From NCBI GenBank assembly GCA_016839655.1, contig JAEOTW010000245.1:1-6985 (forward strand): 6,985 nt of DNA, written 5' to 3'. The DNA comes from Promethearchaeota archaeon. Lineage in GTDB: Archaea > Asgardarchaeota > Lokiarchaeia > Sigynarchaeales > SOKP01. Below, piece after piece: positions 6,017 through 6,985 of this stretch (positions within the stretch are counted from its first letter, which is position 1; each line of letters opens with the position of its first letter). A program made the translations under genes and the position numbers. The notes under the pieces are model-generated. The model ran no database searches. It was not told the DNA's origin and worked only from the letters and a program-made list of their open reading frames with translations.

Positions 6017-6045
6017 GATTTAATAATTAAATCTTATTTTTTTTT
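6017..6045 (+). terminator. Hairpin plus T9 terminator of the surface protein gene
   Basis: Three bases after the stop codon, GATTTAAT and ATTAAATC form a perfect inverted repeat around one central A (6017-6033). A run of nine T follows at 6037-6045. The stem is almost all A-T and short-looped, so the T tract is probably the main signal. It stops transcription before the convergent kinase gene. Confidence 0.6.
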
Positions 6046-6050
6046 GAAAA

Positions 6051-6985
6051 TTAAAAATATTTCTTAATAAATTCCAAGCGAGAAGATTCAGGGTTTTCTC
6101 CATTTTGAAGAATAAATTTTTCATACTTCTCATAAAGATTAACCATATCATCATATAATTCATTATATTTAGTATTTGGTTCGATAATTGTATTATTTTG
6201 AATTTTTATAAATTTATCTATTATCTCATCCCAACTCCTTTTATCATCCATAGTATCATAATATGATTTTGCTGCTCTGAAAGCAGCCCCTAAAGCTGCT
6301 GAGTCAGTAATTTCAAACATATGGACCTTGACATTAAAAATATTTGCTAAAATTTGGAGTATTTCTTTATTAGCAGAAGCACCTCCAGTAGAATAAATTT
6401 CCTTAGGTTTTTCACCAATCCATTTTGAATGGAGTCTCATAGCTAAAAATTGAGCTTCAATTAATCCTCTTATATTACTGTATAAGTCATTTTCATCAAA
6501 ACCAAACCGGTATACTTTAGGTTCTAATACTTTAGGAACGACTTCAGGAAAAAAATATGGTAACATTAGTTTTCCGTTATTTCCGGGAGGAGTTTTATTC
6601 AAAATTTTGGAAAAAGAATCCCAATTTAATTTGAATTTATCTTTTATCTTTTCTCTTGCTAAAGAACCATTTTTATAGCAAATTAAGCTCATGTAATCCC
6701 CTGTTGGAGCTCCAAAAACATGGCCCTCTCCTTTAAAGTCAAGATACAGATCTTGTAGATAGCTAAAATAGGTATCGCTAGTACCTAAACTTATAGCAGC
6801 TTTCCCTTTCTCAGTTAATCCTACGCCAATAAGACTATTTGGATTATCACCAGACCATACTATAATATTTGTATCTGGATTAAAACCATATTTTGCTACA
6901 AAATATGAAGAAAGCTTTCCAATAATAGATTGAGAAGGAGCAAGATAAGGTAGCTTATTTTTCAAGTTGGGTGCAGTTGCTTCTA
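6051..6985 (-). CDS. xylB: Xylulokinase (FGGY family), C-terminal part, 5' end outside window
   Basis: This is the C-terminal part of an FGGY carbohydrate kinase, which phosphorylates D-xylulose with ATP to feed the pentose phosphate route. A TTG at 6965 could be taken as a start, but the frame stays open to the right edge and the codons before it (Glu-Ala-Thr-Ala-Pro-Asn) continue the family pattern, so the gene is 5'-truncated by the window. Counting from that TTG as 1: VWSGDNPNSL (36-45) holds the probable catalytic Asp40; AISLGTSDT (57-65) is the phosphate-binding segment; ICYKNGSLAREKI (95-107); LIEAQFLAMRLH (168-179); STGGASANKEILQILANIF (192-210), the adenosine-side motif; and DSAALGAAFRAA (221-232). 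From memory, GDNPNSL, CYKNGSLAREK and the TGGAS segment look closer to eukaryotic XYLB than to the E. coli enzyme. The C-terminal tail after about 235 is Lys/Asn-rich. It is cytoplasmic and convergent with the surface protein gene, 37 bases away. Confidence 0.88.
   Translation of the reverse strand, partial: EATAPNLKNKLPYLAPSQSIIGKLSSYFVAKYGFNPDTNIIVWSGDNPNSLIGVGLTEKGKAAISLGTSDTYFSYLQDLYLDFKGEGHVFGAPTGDYMSLICYKNGSLAREKIKDKFKLNWDSFSKILNKTPPGNNGKLMLPYFFPEVVPKVLEPKVYRFGFDENDLYSNIRGLIEAQFLAMRLHSKWIGEKPKEIYSTGGASANKEILQILANIFNVKVHMFEITDSAALGAAFRAAKSYYDTMDDKRSWDEIIDKFIKIQNNTIIEPNTKYNELYDDMVNLYEKYEKFILQNGENPESSRLEFIKKYF

Noticed and set aside
6963..6965. TTG as the start codon of the kinase gene
   Set aside because: The frame continues upstream to the window edge, and the added residues fit the conserved xylulokinase pattern. 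The protein also lacks its entire N-terminal domain if started here, so the gene is cut by the window and this TTG is an internal Leu.

Overview
This is an AT-rich window (roughly 70% A+T) with archaeal features. TATA-like boxes sit about 20-25 bases ahead of several start codons. Shine-Dalgarno sites are mostly absent. Genes end in uninterrupted T tracts rather than GC-rich hairpins. A secreted protein ends in a PGY-type C-terminal anchor. Together with a kinase that reads like eukaryotic XYLB and very Lys/Ile/Asn-rich proteins, this suggests an Asgard (Promethearchaeota/Lokiarchaeia-like) archaeon. The lineage is an inference; no rRNA or other marker gene is present.

Layout: (1) 1-208, minus, the start of a gene cut by the left edge, resembling the N-terminus of 4Fe-4S binding proteins. 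(2) 309-1100, minus, an unnamed membrane protein built from three diverged two-helix repeats. (3) 1292-2386, plus, a C45-type Ntn hydrolase/acyltransferase. (4) 2432-3853, minus, an MFS transporter with Spinster-like motifs. (5) 4002-4502, minus, a SlyD-type FKBP prolyl isomerase with a His/Cys metal-binding tail. (6) 4670-6013, plus, a secreted surface protein with a CBM9/DOMON-like N-terminal domain and a C-terminal anchor preceded by a G8 tract. (7) 6051-6985, minus, the C-terminal part of a xylulokinase cut by the right edge.

Strands run -,-,+,-,-,+,-. Same-strand neighbours are 100-148 bases apart with T tracts between them, so I read each gene as its own transcript. I see no operon, mobile element, CRISPR array, tRNA or rRNA, and no gap above 300 bases. 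A loose shared theme of surface and sugar use is possible (carbohydrate-binding-like surface protein beside a pentulose kinase, transporter nearby), but the orientations give it no support.

The points most worth a second look are the G8 tract before the surface anchor, where either one-base slip removes the anchor, the three-fold two-helix repeat in the small membrane protein, a perfect 14-base palindrome ahead of the FKBP gene, and the eukaryote-like character of the xylulokinase.
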